DNA of 64,000 bases from Diphasiastrum complanatum. Its lineage: Eukaryota; Streptophyta; Lycopodiopsida; Lycopodiales; Lycopodiaceae. Position numbers and translations under genes: made by a program. The DNA is taken from positions 19,677,798 through 19,741,797 of the forward strand of contig CM055113.1 in NCBI GenBank assembly GCA_029204225.1, given 5' to 3'. Positions 1 to 12,725 of this stretch are shown piece after piece. The number at the start of each line of letters is the position of its first letter. Position 1 is the stretch's first letter. Under the pieces are notes generated by a model. That model worked only from the letters and a program-made list of their open reading frames with translations. It was not told the origin of the DNA and searched no databases.

Positions 1-566
1 ACATACACATGCATTCCAATCATAAAAACTCAAGACAAATGTGAGAATTACAAGCAAATGCTAGAAATTGCCAATGTCTCATCAACTTCTCATTGATTTG
101 GTTGATCCTTTTATAGATCAAGTACATCCATGAGATGAGTATTGTCCAGCAAGCCTTTACACGTGTGAAGAGTGCCTAGTCATTTAGATCCACAAATGGG
201 AGCCATATATGCTCATTTTCCAAAATTGACTTATCACACTAGCTAGGAGCCAAAAACTAGTTACAAAAATAGGGATATACCCTATAAAATAGGATCTAAT
301 AGAATATCTCTATCTTATCATCTACAATCTTATCCACATGTGTGAATATCATCTTGACATGTGGGAGCATTTACTCATTCACATGGAAGTGCCAAAGGTC
401 AATTTAACACTTGTGTAGATCCATCTAAAGTCAATCTAACTTTATAAAAGTAAGTTATGTACATCCTTTCACATGTGGGAACAAGCTCCACATGTGTGAT
501 ATCCTATCGTGATCAAATATCTCAAGATTAACCAAGTACATCAAGTTGGAAGTGACATTTTTTACA
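1..566 (-). repeat. LTR copy 1 of copia family A, cut by the window edge
   Basis: This stretch matches, in the same order, the LTRs at 8226-8768 (same strand) and 20748-21366 (opposite strand). Its right end reads like the reverse complement of an LTR start (TGT...), at base 566. No purine tract follows it, so it is either a 5' LTR of an element lying to the left or a solo LTR. It contains several CACATGTG / CACGTG palindromes. The left end continues outside the window. Confidence 0.75.
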
Positions 567-1638
567 ATGACTATACCATTCGTCTGAATCTTGAAGAAGA
601 TGATGATGAAAATTAAACAATCTCCTGTAATAGATTATTGATATATTACAAGGATCTCTCTTTTGTTATGAATTTGAATGCCTTACGAAAAATTGTATGC
701 ACTTTACGATATTGTATTACACTTTATTCGCTTTTCGAAATGATATGAAGTGGTCTTTTCCTTATGGTACTAAACCAACATATTATCATGCTAAATTTGG
801 TAACATGGCCCCTAAGGAGTTTTAAAAAAAATTCTAGCCTTTTGGTGAGAAACTTGGTTTTCATCGAATGGTTGTGATCGATGCACATGATATGGATTCA
901 TTCTAACGGTGTGCATCTTTAAGCAATCGGTGCACTAAGGAGTAGTCATATTTCTATAAAAGGGAAGATTACTACAACGCTAAGTTTCACTCTTCCTGCT
1001 ATCTCCCTCTCTCTCTCTTGTTGTAGCTCTCATGGTTTGCTTTTGTACTGTTGCCATTTCTGTTTGGATGAGAGGAGACCTATGAAAGCTTGTGGAAGAG
1101 TAATCGTGTGAAGGCTACTGCAATCAAAGGTAAGAAGCTATTGATGGCCTGGCTTTGTTATCACATACATTTATATGAATGCATCCTTTAGCTATGTTGT
1201 GTAGGGAATGAGCTCACAAGATATTGTGATAATCATAGATTGGTATTGTACTTTTGTGTTACTTTTGCCTCCAAATATGTGGTGGAGGCCTCTACAAGTG
1301 GGTGCTTGCTCTAACACAACCGTCGTGAACATAGCCACAGGTATGAAATGCAACCTTTCATATTAATTTTTGCCTCTTGACAATGATCTGGTGCATTGTG
1401 ATTACTATCAATAGTATACATGAGAACTACACCATACATATTGTTGGTTGCCATCAGAAATCAGGAAGGCCAATGGGCCGCTATCCCATCGCACTTTGGT
1501 TGATCAATAGTTGATGATAATGCACTGTCACATGCGGATTCACAGGATGGTTCCATCAAAAACGCGATAATCACTGTTTTTCTGATATGATATAGTGTAT
1601 GATGCTATCTATGATATGTGATGTTATTTCAGCACACA
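567..1638. other. No gene recognised; TATA-like site near 955
   Basis: No open frame of note and no recognisable domain is seen. A TATAAAAG motif at 955-962 followed by a short CT-rich stretch near 1003-1020 resembles a core promoter, as found in LTRs, but no LTR partner was found, so this is only a possibility. Confidence 0.3.
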
Positions 1639-1760
1639 ACTTGTTGAAGTTGGCCACCCAAAATGATTCTAGTTTGTCTCTAAATTGCTTTTTGATATAA
1701 CTTGTTGAAGTTGGCCGCCCAAATTGATTCCAATTTGTCTCTAAATCACTTTTGGATATC
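1639..1760. repeat. Two-copy tandem repeat, 61-bp unit
   Basis: The block starting ACTTGTTGAAGTTGGCC at 1639 is repeated at 1700 with a few substitutions. The ORF read through it is a by-product of the repeat. Confidence 0.75.
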
Positions 1761-2580
1761 AAGGGAATACGTGATTTATGTTTGCTCAATATATTTACAA
1801 TGCAACCTGTCTTTTTTGGTACATAACCTTAAAGACATGCTATGAGGATGGACAATAGTAACTACTTTGAACCTTTTTTGCTCTATGAACTGATCAGTAT
1901 GGCATTTGCCCTGATACGGTTTCGTTAAAGGGTAGAATGTATTACTAGTTGTGAAAAGCATGATAGGGAAGATTTTGGATGTACTATTTGTAATTGCAAT
2001 CAAGCTGATAAAGTAGTGAATCTTGTTTCGGACATGGATAACAATTGATGCTCGGCTATGACACCTATCTTCCTCACACAACTAACTCGTGTGGTTTGGT
2101 TTTGTGGGATGGTGGCAGGTAATGTTGGGTGTCCTAGGACTTGCTTCGCTTTATGGTACTCTCTTTATACAGCTATATTTTAACTTGTTATGCTATAAAT
2201 TAAAGGGTTCAAAGGGTTTGGCCTTGACTTGTCAAGAGGGACTATGTGATGTCTTGTTACTCTCTTTAAGCATCTTTCTAAGATGCCAACCCAACTACCT
2301 TTTGGTCATGGTAGTACCAAACCTTTACCTTTACTTGTATTTTAGCAAGGTCTTTTTGATGTGTAGTCCACATGATGGTTCCATGATGCTATTGCTCTTG
2401 GTTATGGGGAGCCCCTTCCTCCTCCTAACCATTTTGTTCAGGCTGTTATATGTTGCATGAGGAAAGCTATTGATGTTCACAAACTTATTATTTCTTATGA
2501 TAAAGCTACTTGTGCTGATATTGGGCCTGATGATAAAATCCTTTGCCTTGTTGACCTTATGACTACGTTACATTTTCATT
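1761..2580. other. No supported gene
   Basis: Short open frames occur on both strands (for example 2089-2460 plus) but none shows a known domain, and the hydrophobic plus-strand ORF is of low complexity. I see nothing else here. Confidence 0.3.
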
Positions 2581-2830
2581 GACATATGTAAATCACACAT
2601 GTGTGGAGCATGTTCCCACGTGTGATTAGTAGGCCTAGTTGCAATTCATGTCACAATATAGCTTGTTTCTTAAAGCTATGTGAAACTAGACAAAGGCTAG
2701 TCATTTAGAAGCATGCCAAGTGTCATCATGAGGATGAACCTCAACCTCCTCATAACTTGTAAAAATCAAATGCATGATTAGGCATAGGAAAAATCGAGTC
2801 CTATTAGGTGTTGACACATGTCCTAGATTG
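2581..2830. repeat. LTR-like fragment with paired CACATGTG / CACGTG palindromes
   Basis: The pattern ACACATGTGTGGAGCATG followed closely by CCCACGTGTGA near 2592-2625 also occurs in the LTRs near 465, 8672, 15970 and 20817. It is likely the remains of a related LTR. Its boundaries are not defined. Confidence 0.45.
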
Positions 2831-3089
2831 TAGGAGTGAAAAATTGCAAATGGTGCACCATAATCAAATCCTCATCCGATTGGCTATAATTGAGGTCCAA
2901 TCCAATCAAGAGGTGCAAATCATGCATCCAATCATTTTTAGAGGTCACCACATGCTTAATTGAGTAGGAACTCAAGCTATCACTATATGGATGTGGACTT
3001 CATTTGCTTTGAACACTTTTGAGAGATAGAATGTTTTGATGTCAAATTCTATTGTTGTATTTTCTCTCTCTACCAAAGGGCTCTTGGTT

Positions 3090-3306
<217 letters not shown>

Positions 3307-3479
3307 AGTAACACTCAGTTTTTTCATGGATGTGCATGAAAATGGCTTGTCTTTGATGGATGATTATTTTGTGTGTTCTCAAGAGCTCTTTCCTAGTTCC
3401 AAATCTTGTTTGATAGCTCACTGAAATTCGAGTTGATCAAGATTGATTTGGTAGTGTGCAACCTCTCATGCATGCAGGT

Positions 3480-5104
3480 CACGGTAGATCTATTCAAGGT
3501 CCTCAAACACACATTTTTTGACACTCTCTCTACTCTCACTTGCTTATATTAGCATGAGTGAGTGGAAGAAATCTTGATATGGATGCATAAGCAAGTCTAC
3601 ATTCATGTCAAATTAGTATATTGAATATTGACACATATATCTAGTTTTATGAGCATGGATTTGATGTGCACATGCACACAAATGTGTGCCTAAAGCAACT
3701 TTGCTTTGCTTTTAGATATAAGAAAGCTTTGACATTGTAGCTTAAGCAAAATGAAGTTACTAAGAATATAGGGCTCAAGACAGTTCAACATTTGAAATAA
3801 TGGTTTTGTAAATATGTTTGATAATAGTAGACACATTCTGTATTATTGTAAACAAAAGAACAAAAACATGTCAAGTAAGTAGTGAGTTGACGGATTAGAT
3901 AATATCAAGACGACTGAAATTAAATTTGACAACAAGTTTGGAGTTTTTTTTGGATCTAATTTTGTTAAATTAAATCTTGTTTATGAATTGTTATCTTAAG
4001 TCAAAAAAATTGAAGACATTAGCTAAGTCTTTGAGTATGAAAGTTGAAATTTGTTTTAGTGAATAAACGGAAAAATATGATTTAATAAAAAGAAAAATTT
4101 ACAAATGAACAAAAAAAGATAAGTCAATAATAGATTTGGCCAGCTCATAAAATGTAGGCACATTGTCATTGTCATACACTTAATTCAAGATGGAAAAAAA
4201 AAAATTGAAAAAAAAAACTGATCACCTTCATGAAATTTGGTGTTTAGTAAATATTATTCAACATGAAAACTTCCAATGTATTTTATATTTTTTGTGAAAC
4301 ATGTACACTAACACTTCAAAAGCATTGCTCTTTAAATTCAATATAAATATATGAAATGCATAGTGGTAGCAAAAAATTACTACCAAGCAACACTAACGTG
4401 CAAATGCATGATATAAAATTGACTTGAAGTATGTGAAACTTATAGTATATGGAATCATGATTTTCTCATAACTAATACTTATTGTTAAAGTATGTGATAA
4501 AATGCTTGTCTTTCACTTGAACAAGCATCTAAGTTGTGTAGTTTGTACTCATACATACATATTAGACCATGTACATGTATATGACATGCTATAAAATATT
4601 TTTGACATCACATGCATCCCAAATATATGTGGCAAAGTGAGTCTGTATAAAATGTGAATAAAAAGCGAGATTTTTTTAAAATGTATTTGTTGCATATTAG
4701 TGTCATGGAAATAATATTTACAAAGATCACATTAAATTAGATTTCATGCAAAAATATTTTTTGCTACAACAAACATAGATTTGTACATGTGTGAAATGCC
4801 AACCATAGTCATGCAAAAATTATGCAGAAACGCACATGGACACACTACATAGGGAGGCCATTCGAACAAACATATATCACAACTATGATTTAACTTCACA
4901 ATCAAGAATTGTCTGACTAGCACCTATTTCTACGAGTAGACTTTAAAGATGATTATTTATTTTGGTGAGATATCATATATGTTAGATTATTGAGAAGACT
5001 ATATTTTTCATCAAAATATTGAATGCCGAAGTTCTTGTGAATAGGTTTGCAATTCTGGTTTCTATTTTAGTATAGTTGTAAACATTTTGACATATAATTC
5101 AAAT
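3480..5104. other. AT-rich stretch without recognised genes
   Basis: This stretch is strongly AT-rich with many poly-A and poly-T runs and no open frame of note. It lies between LTR-like sequence and the truncated reverse transcriptase that starts at 5105. No terminal repeats or domains were recognised. Confidence 0.4.
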
Positions 5105-8100
5105 TACACTTCTAGAGACTTATATTCCAAGTATAAACTTAATTAGTCCTAGATCACTAAACAAAGCAAACTTGACGTCTCTTATGCCATCAAGATCATT
5201 TCCTGTGAAAATGATATCATCAACATACAAAACCAAAAAAATGATCTTTCCGTCATTACATTTGACATACAATGAAGGCTCATAAGAGCTTATCACAAAA
5301 CCAACCGAATAAGGGTAGTTGTGCAACCTAGAGTACCAAGCTCTAGGTGCTTGCTTGAGTCCATAAAGACTCTTCTTCAAATAGCAAACTTTGTCTTCAT
5401 CTCCTTCCTTGATGAAGCCCTTGGGTTGCAACATGTAGAGCTCTTCTTCCAAGAATCCATTTAGGAAAGCATTAGTCATATCAAGTTGGAAAAGCTCCCA
5501 TTTGAAAGAAGTAGGAAGAGAAATGATCATCCTTATACTGACAAGCTTAGCAACAGGAGCGAAAGTTTCATTATAATCTATGCCTTTAGTTTGCAAAAAA
5601 CCTTTTGCTATAAGTCTTTCTTTGTACTTATTAATGGATCCATCTTTATTGTACTTCAATCTATAAATCCACTTACAAGAAAGTGGTTTCTTCCCATATG
5701 GAAGATTCACAAGCTCCCAAGTTTGATTTTCCATCAAAGCATCAAACCCAACTTGCATAGCATTTTTCCAAGATTGTGACTTAATAGCATCTTCAAAACA
5801 AGATGGCTCTTCAAGCGTGGTCAAGAAAGTGTAGGAAGTAATAGGATGAGTGCTCCCTTTGCTTGCCCTTCTCAATATAGGTGAGCCTTGATGACTTGTC
5901 CTTGTGCCTTCTTGTAGACCTCCATAGCCTTCTCGGATCTTGAGCTAGATCCTCAAAGTCTGAATTCATCACCTTGATGCTCCTCCTTGGCCTTTGCAAT
6001 ATCTTTGACAACACGAGAGTAAGATGAGCTCTCATTCACTTTGGGATAATGAGATTCATCAAAGAGTACATCTCTACTTACTTTAACTTTCTGAGATTCA
6101 TCGTAAATCCTATATCCCTTGCTACAATCACTATAGCCAACAAAAATGCCTTTGAATGAAGTAGCATCTTCTTTCTTCCTTACTTCTAAAGGAATATGGA
6201 CATAATAAATACATCCAAAGACTTTTAGATCTTTTAAATTTGGCTTTTTTTCATACAAAGCTTCAAATGGTGTGATTCCACCAATGGCACTATTAGGAAG
6301 TCTATTACATAAAAAATTTGCACATGTAATAGCTTCAAAAAGAAATGGGTAGAGAGGCATCTAATCTCAAAGCTTTAGCACATTCACAAAAAGATCTATT
6401 CTTTCTCTCAGCCACCCCATTTTGTTGGGGGGTGTAAGGTGACATGTGAATTCTCTCTTAATGCCATTAGCCTCACAGAAATCTCTCATGATATTGAAGA
6501 TGTACTCTCCTCCATTATCACATCTTAGCACTTTGATCCTAGCATTAAGTTGCTTCTCCACAAGAGATTTAAATTTTACAAAGGAATCATACACTAAGCT
6601 TTTCTTACAAAATATATAGATCCATGTGTATCTTGAACAATCATCTATGAAGGTTACATACATCAAAGCACCACCATTAGATTCATGTGAAAATGAATGA
6701 ACATCCGAGTGAATAAGATCAAGAGGAGAGGTAGATCTCTTGAATGTTTGCTTATGTGTCTTGGATAGACCACAAGCTTCACAAAGCTTGGCACACTTGG
6801 ATATGGATTTCGGAAGCCCGTAGTAATATGGACTCTTTGGAATGGGGGGGTGAGGGAGCCACTTTTGATGGAGGACCCTCATCTTGAATTTGTTTAATGT
6901 GTGTAGCCAATAAATTGAATGCCATTCCATGGAGTTGATCCATTCGTGTTTAGTTATAATCAACATCAGGTTTTGAAACACATGAGAGAACAAAGAATGA
7001 AACAAATTCAAGAGGAAAATAAACTTCCTAGCTCCTTGAAAATCATGGACTCCATTGCTTGATAGTTAGGATGGCCTAACCTCTTGTGCCATAAGTCCAC
7101 TTGAGAAAGCTCCTCCCTTGCCATGCTCACACTTCCACTAATGACAACATTAGCATCCAACTTGAACAATCTACCTTGCTTAATGCCACTAGAAATACAC
7201 GTATGGTCCTTCATTATGGAACAAACACCATGTTTGAAGTGTATATCTAGTCCATTATCCATTAGTTGTCCAACAGTCAACAAATTTTTTGTGATGGATG
7301 GTAAATAAAGAACATTATCAAGATCTATTCTCTTAGAAGATCCAAGACATAATGGAATAGATCCTATGCCATCTATCTTACATTCTTGATCACTTGCAGT
7401 GAATATGAATTTCTTAGAATCATTATAAGAAAGTAAGGTAGAGAAATAGTCCTTGTTGTGTGACATGTGGGAACTAGCCCCACTATCAATCCACCATATG
7501 TCTTTGATTGATGTTGGTGTTGTAGATGCCATAAAGGATGAGTTGCAATCCTCTTCCTCCTCCTCAAGCACAAGATTGCCTTGTTGTGTGACATGTGAGA
7601 GCTAGTCCCACTATCAATCCACCATATGTCTTTACTTGATATTGGTGTTGTAGATGCCATCAAGGATGAGTTGAAATCCCCCTCCTCCTCCTCAAGCACA
7701 AGATTGTCTTGCTTTTCCTTCTCTTGAGAATTTTTCTTCTTGAAGCACTAGGAAGCAAAATGTCTTTTTTTGCCACAAAAAAATATATTTTAGCTTTGAT
7801 TTGTCCTTCTTGGATTTTCCTTTGGAGCTTGATCCACCATCCTTGTGCTCAGCCTCCTTGCGTTGGTTCTTCTGGATGAATGAGTCTTCTTTTTGCCTTT
7901 GAATGTTGGACTTCTCATCACCTCCTTGCAAGGACATGGATCCCATCCTTGCCTTGAGATGAAGCATTCTACTCTCCTTGGCCACAAACACATTATGGAG
8001 CTTGTCAATTGTAGGTAGCTTATCTTGGATGGCAAAACTTTGGATTAGATTGGAATAATCCCACTTAGTCCATTTAGAATGGCTTGCACAAGTTCATTAT

Positions 8101-8209
8101 CTTGGATTTTGTCTCCACTTGAAGCCAATTCTTTGTTTAAAGATTCGATCCAGAGCACATACTCTTGTGCACTCTCTCCACTTCCTTCCATGCTTTGAAG
8201 CACTTGATT
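5105..8209 (-). pseudogene. Decayed Ty1/copia gag-pol, truncated at both ends
   Basis: Reading right to left, the order is Gag (about 7700-8209, with MLRNQVLQ-like sequence but no N-terminus), protease (DSGASSHM near 7475), integrase zinc region and core (6370-7100, including QQNG at 6420), integrase C-terminus (5953-6360) and reverse transcriptase (5120-5875, with YGLKQAPRAW and LYVDD). The frame is broken many times: separate open pieces lie at 7692-7991, 7008-7571, 6367-7011, 5953-6360 and 5120-5875. In the RT, an expected Glu codon after FILGI is TAA, and homology stops just after, near 5105, so RNase H and the 3' LTR are gone. The Gag N-terminus and leader are missing too, since LTR sequence begins directly after 8209. 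Domain order and motifs are plainly Ty1/copia. It cannot encode a working protein. Confidence 0.9.
7451..7706 (-). repeat. 128-bp tandem duplication over the protease active site
   Basis: The block 7451-7578 is repeated at 7579-7706 with scattered differences. Each copy encodes the WWIDSG(A/T)SSHMSHN active-site region. Since 128 is not a multiple of three, the duplication shifts the frame and is itself inactivating. Confidence 0.85.
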
Positions 8210-8225
8210 CCTAAGCATGAGAATT

Positions 8226-8768
8226 TCACATCAACTTGTTATTGATTTGGTTGATCCCTTTATAGACTAAGTACATCCATGAGCTGCATATTGTCCAACA
8301 GGCCTTCACACGTGTGAAGAGTGCCTAGTCATCCATATCCACCAATGGGAGCCATATGTGCTCATTTCCCAAAGTTGACTATTCTCTTTGGCTAGAGAAC
8401 AAAAGCTAGTCTTCCACATTTATAGGAGTATTTCCTATAAAATAAGATCTAATGGAATCTTCCTATCTTATCTTCTAGAAGCTTATCCACACGTGTGAAT
8501 GGTATCTTGACATGTGTGAGTAATAACTCATTCACATGGAAGTCCAATCTATCTACACAAAGTTTGACCAATTTGACCATTTTCAATATTCTACTCAAAG
8601 GTCAATTTCACACTAGTGTAGATCAAGCTAAAATCAATCTAACTTTATTAAAATGACTTATGTACATTCTTTCACACGTGGGAACAGACTCCACACGTGT
8701 GAGATCCTATCAGGCTCAAATAACTTGAGATCTACAAGGTACAACAAGTTGAAAGTGATATTTTAACA
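8226..8768 (-). repeat. 5' LTR of the 5105-8209 copia remnant (family A copy 2)
   Basis: Matches 1-566 and the reverse complement of 20748-21366. The right end (…TTTTAACA) is the complement of an LTR start TGTTAAAA, and no purine tract flanks it on that side, as expected for the 5' LTR of a minus-strand element. The left part is cut: it joins Gag coding sequence directly, so primer site and leader were deleted. It holds perfect CACACGTGTG palindromes at 8307, 8488 and 8692, the first inside the 14-bp palindrome TTCACACGTGTGAA. Confidence 0.8.
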
Positions 8769-8879
8769 ACCAGGTATACAATCTCAGTATTGTTATCGAC
8801 ATTTTATACTTAGCCATTTTTTATTAATATGTCATGCATTACTTGCCTCTCTATAGGTCTTGAAAGAGGACTATAAAAT

Positions 8880-10000
8880 ACTTTCAAGAATATTTTTACG
8901 AACAAAATATGGCGAGATTATAAAGAGACATTTGGAGGGTGAGAAATTTTTAGTCGAAAGCCATGGAAGTTTTCAAATTTAATGGCACCTTGCAGGGGAT
9001 TTGAAAACATTGAAATGTATGTATAACGTCTCTCATGGGGCTACATCAAAGCATCCATACCTTTATTGCATGAAGGATTGCTACAATATGAATTTGGGAT
9101 GACCAAACACCAACACAAGAAGCAGAAGATCCCAATATGAAAAGTGTTATGCCAATTCCATTAAAAAATGTTCACATATGCACATTGCATGCTGAGGTTC
9201 GTATTATTGAAAAACTTATTTATCTACATATTCTCCTTGCATGGAATCATAAACCAGAGTCTGTGGCTAAAGCAGCTATTAAGAGGTTGGAAAAAGTTCT
9301 TTCAAAGGTAGAACTACATAAAGGGAATGTCACCATTGAAAAAAGTGACAGACTCTCTGGAAAAAAAGAAAACATTCTCAATAAGGCAACAATTGAAGGT
9401 GCTAAAGCAATAAGGTTCTTATCCATCACACATGCAAAGAATCTAGTGTCAGATACAGAATTTGGAAAGAAATTGTTCAAGCCACACGAACACTGGAAGT
9501 AAGTAATCGAGTGGAAAAGAGACAAGTGTGAACCAACTTAGACAAACTCATAGGTGTCATCAAGAAAGAAAACCTATCATTAGAAGATATGAGTACTTTG
9601 CAAAATCATTGGTCCACATTTGTAAAATCTGTAGGAGATTGTTGGGGACAAGATCACGTTACACATTATATGTTACTGATCTATTGCACTATATGGTACT
9701 TATCTCATTCATGACTATATTTATTTCTGCTGATGTAACCTATTTCAACTCTTGTTTGCAGCACATCTTTCTTCATCATGCAACTAATTTTGCAAAGGAA
9801 TATGGGAGCTTAAGTATCTGGTCATCACAAGGCATGGAAAAATCACATTGGCAAGCAAGGTGAGCATTTCATAGAGCTACAAATCATGGAGGACACATTT
9901 CAAAAAATAAATGTTTAGTTCAACTTTTTCAGTGGCTTTACAGAAGAGCACAATCTGGATATCAAGCCAAAAACTTGCCAAATGTAGCTCGTGAGATGTA
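8880..10000 (+). pseudogene. Broken transposase-like gene, family uncertain
   Basis: Three plus-strand pieces read as one degraded protein. Near 8990-9060 the frame gives GDLKTLKCMYNVSHGATSK, a pattern that resembles the GDLK…GA…C segment in some eukaryotic DNA-transposon proteins. An open frame at 9137-9502 follows (121 codons), with a basic middle part. A third frame at 9528-9863 continues in phase past a TGA to 9999, with SSQGMEKSHWQAR and FHRATNHGG in it. The TGA lies in AG-GTGAGC, which also looks like a splice donor, so either a stop mutation or an old intron border is possible. I recognise the style of a DNA-transposon protein but cannot name the superfamily with certainty. No terminal repeats were found. 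Confidence 0.45.
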
Positions 10001-10031
10001 GAGAGAAGTCGAGATCGAGAGAAAGAGAGAG

Positions 10032-10099
10032 ATGAGGGTTTTTCGAGTCAAGTATAATCAAGATGGCACAACCAACAAGTACAAGGCTAGGCTTTGTGC
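10032..10099 (+). pseudogene. Tiny copia reverse transcriptase fragment
   Basis: About 22 codons read FRVKYNQDGTTNKYKARLC, which matches the N-terminal RT segment WVFRIKYN.DG..NKYKARLCAKGY in copia elements. It is isolated on the plus strand between the transposase-like remnant and an LTR-like stretch beginning with the palindrome TTCACACGTGTGAA at 10107-10120. Confidence 0.7.
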
Positions 10100-10143
10100 T
10101 GAACTTTTCACACGTGTGAACCAGTTGCAAGTACAAAGGATCA

Positions 10144-10643
10144 AGAGAATGAATGATTGCACACTAAACTAGCTTCTATTCCAAAAACAATGAGATGGAA
10201 AACATTGGCAAGCTAGTCAGCATGAAGGCAAGAGCATTCATCACAATCTAGCTATCATTACACCTCAAATGGATCAAATGGAAGTTTTACTTGAAGAAGT
10301 TGTTCTTGAGGTACAAAGCCACCTTATTTATAATACAAGAGGCCTTCTAGAACTCGTGGAGAGAGAGAACAACCTAGATGCCACATTGCCTCTACCTCTC
10401 TACTAGATGACAAAAAGAGAAATGGATAAGACTTGAGAATATCTTTTTTTGAGAATCCTTTGACCTACAAGAGTAGCTTCAAATGCTTCTTGATAGGTTC
10501 TAGACCTACACTTCACTATGAAGACTAAAATCTAACTTGACTCTAATTGGAAAGCTACTAGACTAGTCTATCTCAAGTTTGGACAAACCCCAAAACTTGA
10601 GTCTCTTAGTTTAATATTATTTTAATTTTACAATATTCTCACA
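10144..10643 (-). repeat. Putative 3' LTR of the second copia remnant
   Basis: The right edge is set by the complement of a purine tract and LTR start (AAGGAGTGTGAG), at 10643. The left edge is a guess. It does not clearly match the LTR at 13942, so the two may belong to different elements. Confidence 0.4.
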
Positions 10644-10676
10644 CTCCTTAAAATAAAAATAATATTTACAATACTA

Positions 10677-12725
10677 AGGACTTGGAGATCAAGCCAAGAT
10701 TTGATCTATGTCTTTCAAAGTCCTTCTTAGCTAGAGGCTTGGTGAGTAAATCTGCATAACAATTTGAAGCTGATACATGCTCAAGGAGAATCTCACCATC
10801 CATAACTTTTTCTCTTACATAGTGGTGTGCTACCTATATGTGTTTACTTCTTGCATGGAAGATTGGATTACTTGCAAGATATTGGGCCGAGATGCTATCA
10901 CATTTGATGCAAGGTATTTCCTCCTCTTGAATGATCCTGAGCTCCACTAGTAATCTTTTGATCCAAATGACTTCCTTTGTTGTGATAGTCAAAGCCTTGT
11001 ACTCGGCTTCACATGAGGATAAGGAGATAGTGTCTTGCTTATTAGATTTCCAAGAGACAAGATTACCTCCCAAAAATATTGTGTAAGCACTTGTGGACTT
11101 TCTATCCACCTTATCACCTGCAAAATCCCAATCTGAAAAGGTAGCAAGGCTTAAATCATGTCTTTTAAAACAAAGTCCATAGTCTTGAGTAGATGCAATA
11201 TATCTCAAGATCCTCTTTCTCTTTTTCCAATCATGGATCTTTGGATTTTGCATGCTTTGACTAAGCTTATGTACACTAAAACTAAGATCATCCCTAGTGA
11301 TAGTGAGCCATATTAAAGAGCCTATTAGACTTCTAAAAAGTGTGATGTCCTCAATGGATGCTTCATCTCAAGTTTTAGTGTCTTTAACATTAGACTCCAT
11401 AGGAGTATCTATGCTTTTACAAACTTGCATTTTAAACTTCTTAAGCATAGATCTTACATAACTTTCTTGAGAAATGAAAGGCAAGTCATTAGAGATCTTA
11501 ATCTCTAATCCAAGTACATGATGTAAAAATCCAAGATCTTGCATTTTGAATTCCTTTCCTAAGGAGATCTTGGTATCAACAAGTAAATCCATGCTGCTTC
11601 CACATAATAGAATGTCATCAACATAAATAAGCAGCATGATTATATCATTACCAACATGTTTAAGATATAATGAGGGATCATATGAACTAATCTTGAAGCC
11701 AATAGAAAGAAGATAAGTGTTCAACCTCTCATGCCAGGCCCTTGGAGCTTGTTTTAAGCCACAAAGACTTTTCAAAAGTAAGCATACTTTTGATCCTTTG
11801 CCAATTAGAACAAAACCTGGAGGTTGATGCATATATATTTCTTCTTCTAAGTAACCATTTAAGAAAGCATTGAAAACATGAAGTTGAAGCATTTTCCAAT
11901 CATAAAAACAACAAATAGTAATGATAATTCTAATGGTTACCATCTTTGCTACGGGAGCAAAGGTTTCTTCATAATCTATGTCTTTGATTTGGCATATCCT
12001 TTAGCACAAAGCCTTGCTTTGAACTTATTGATTGATCCATCATTATTGAGCTTGATTCTATAGAACCACTTGCATCCAATGACATGCTTGTCATTAGGTG
12101 GATCTACAAGTTGCCAAGTCTCATTTTGCATCAAAGCTTCATACTCGGCCTCCATAGCTTTGATCCAATCCTTTGATTGAAGAGCTACCTCCACACTTTA
12201 TGGTTCTTTAATGGAAGTGTGAAAAGCATGTAGAGAACTTGAATCCTCCACTTGTTTGTCTTTTTCCAAGTAGGTGAGTCTTCTAGGCTCGGATCTCTCT
12301 CAGGTTGATCTTCTTGGAGTCATTGGTAGACTCGACTTCTCTTGTGATCTTGGCCCCAATAAGTCTTCATCTTGATCAATACTTGATGAAGGGACTCCTC
12401 CTTGATGAATAAGCTCTTGAGATTCCTGCACATTGTCCTTCATGTACATTCGATCTTCATGGAAGATCACATCTCTACTTATCATAGTTTGATTAATAGA
12501 TGGAACAAAAATTTTATAGGCTTTAGTTGAGCAGCAAATCATAATGCCTTTAAGAGCATTAGCATCTTCTTTTTTTCTTGTTTTTAGAGGTACATATACA
12601 AAGCATACACATCCAAATGTTCTAAGATGATTGACCTCGGGTTTCCTTCCATACAACTTTTCATAAGGTGAAATATCTTCTATTCTGTCTGATCTTTCTT
12701 GTTGCTCTTTCTGGTAATAGACCAT
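10677..12725 (-). pseudogene. Decayed Ty1/copia pol: integrase C-terminus, RT, RNase H
   Basis: Right to left: integrase C-terminal part (12300-12725, YEKLYGRKPEVNHLRTFGC), RT N-terminus (11976-12194), RT core (11368-11943, with CGLKQAPRAW and LLIYVDDILLCG) and RNase H (10834-11253, with DWDFAGDKVDRKSTSAY and SSCEAEYKAL). The RNase H frame continues beyond a stop near 10833 to about 10677, reading AHHYVREKV and LLTKPLAK, close to the purine tract. Each part is in a different frame, so this is a pseudogene. Its N-terminal half is lost, apart from the fragment at 13105-13213. Confidence 0.9.

Noticed and set aside
2089-2460. 123-codon hydrophobic plus-strand ORF
   Set aside because: No domain, no neighbouring exon signals and Leu-rich low-complexity composition; likely chance.
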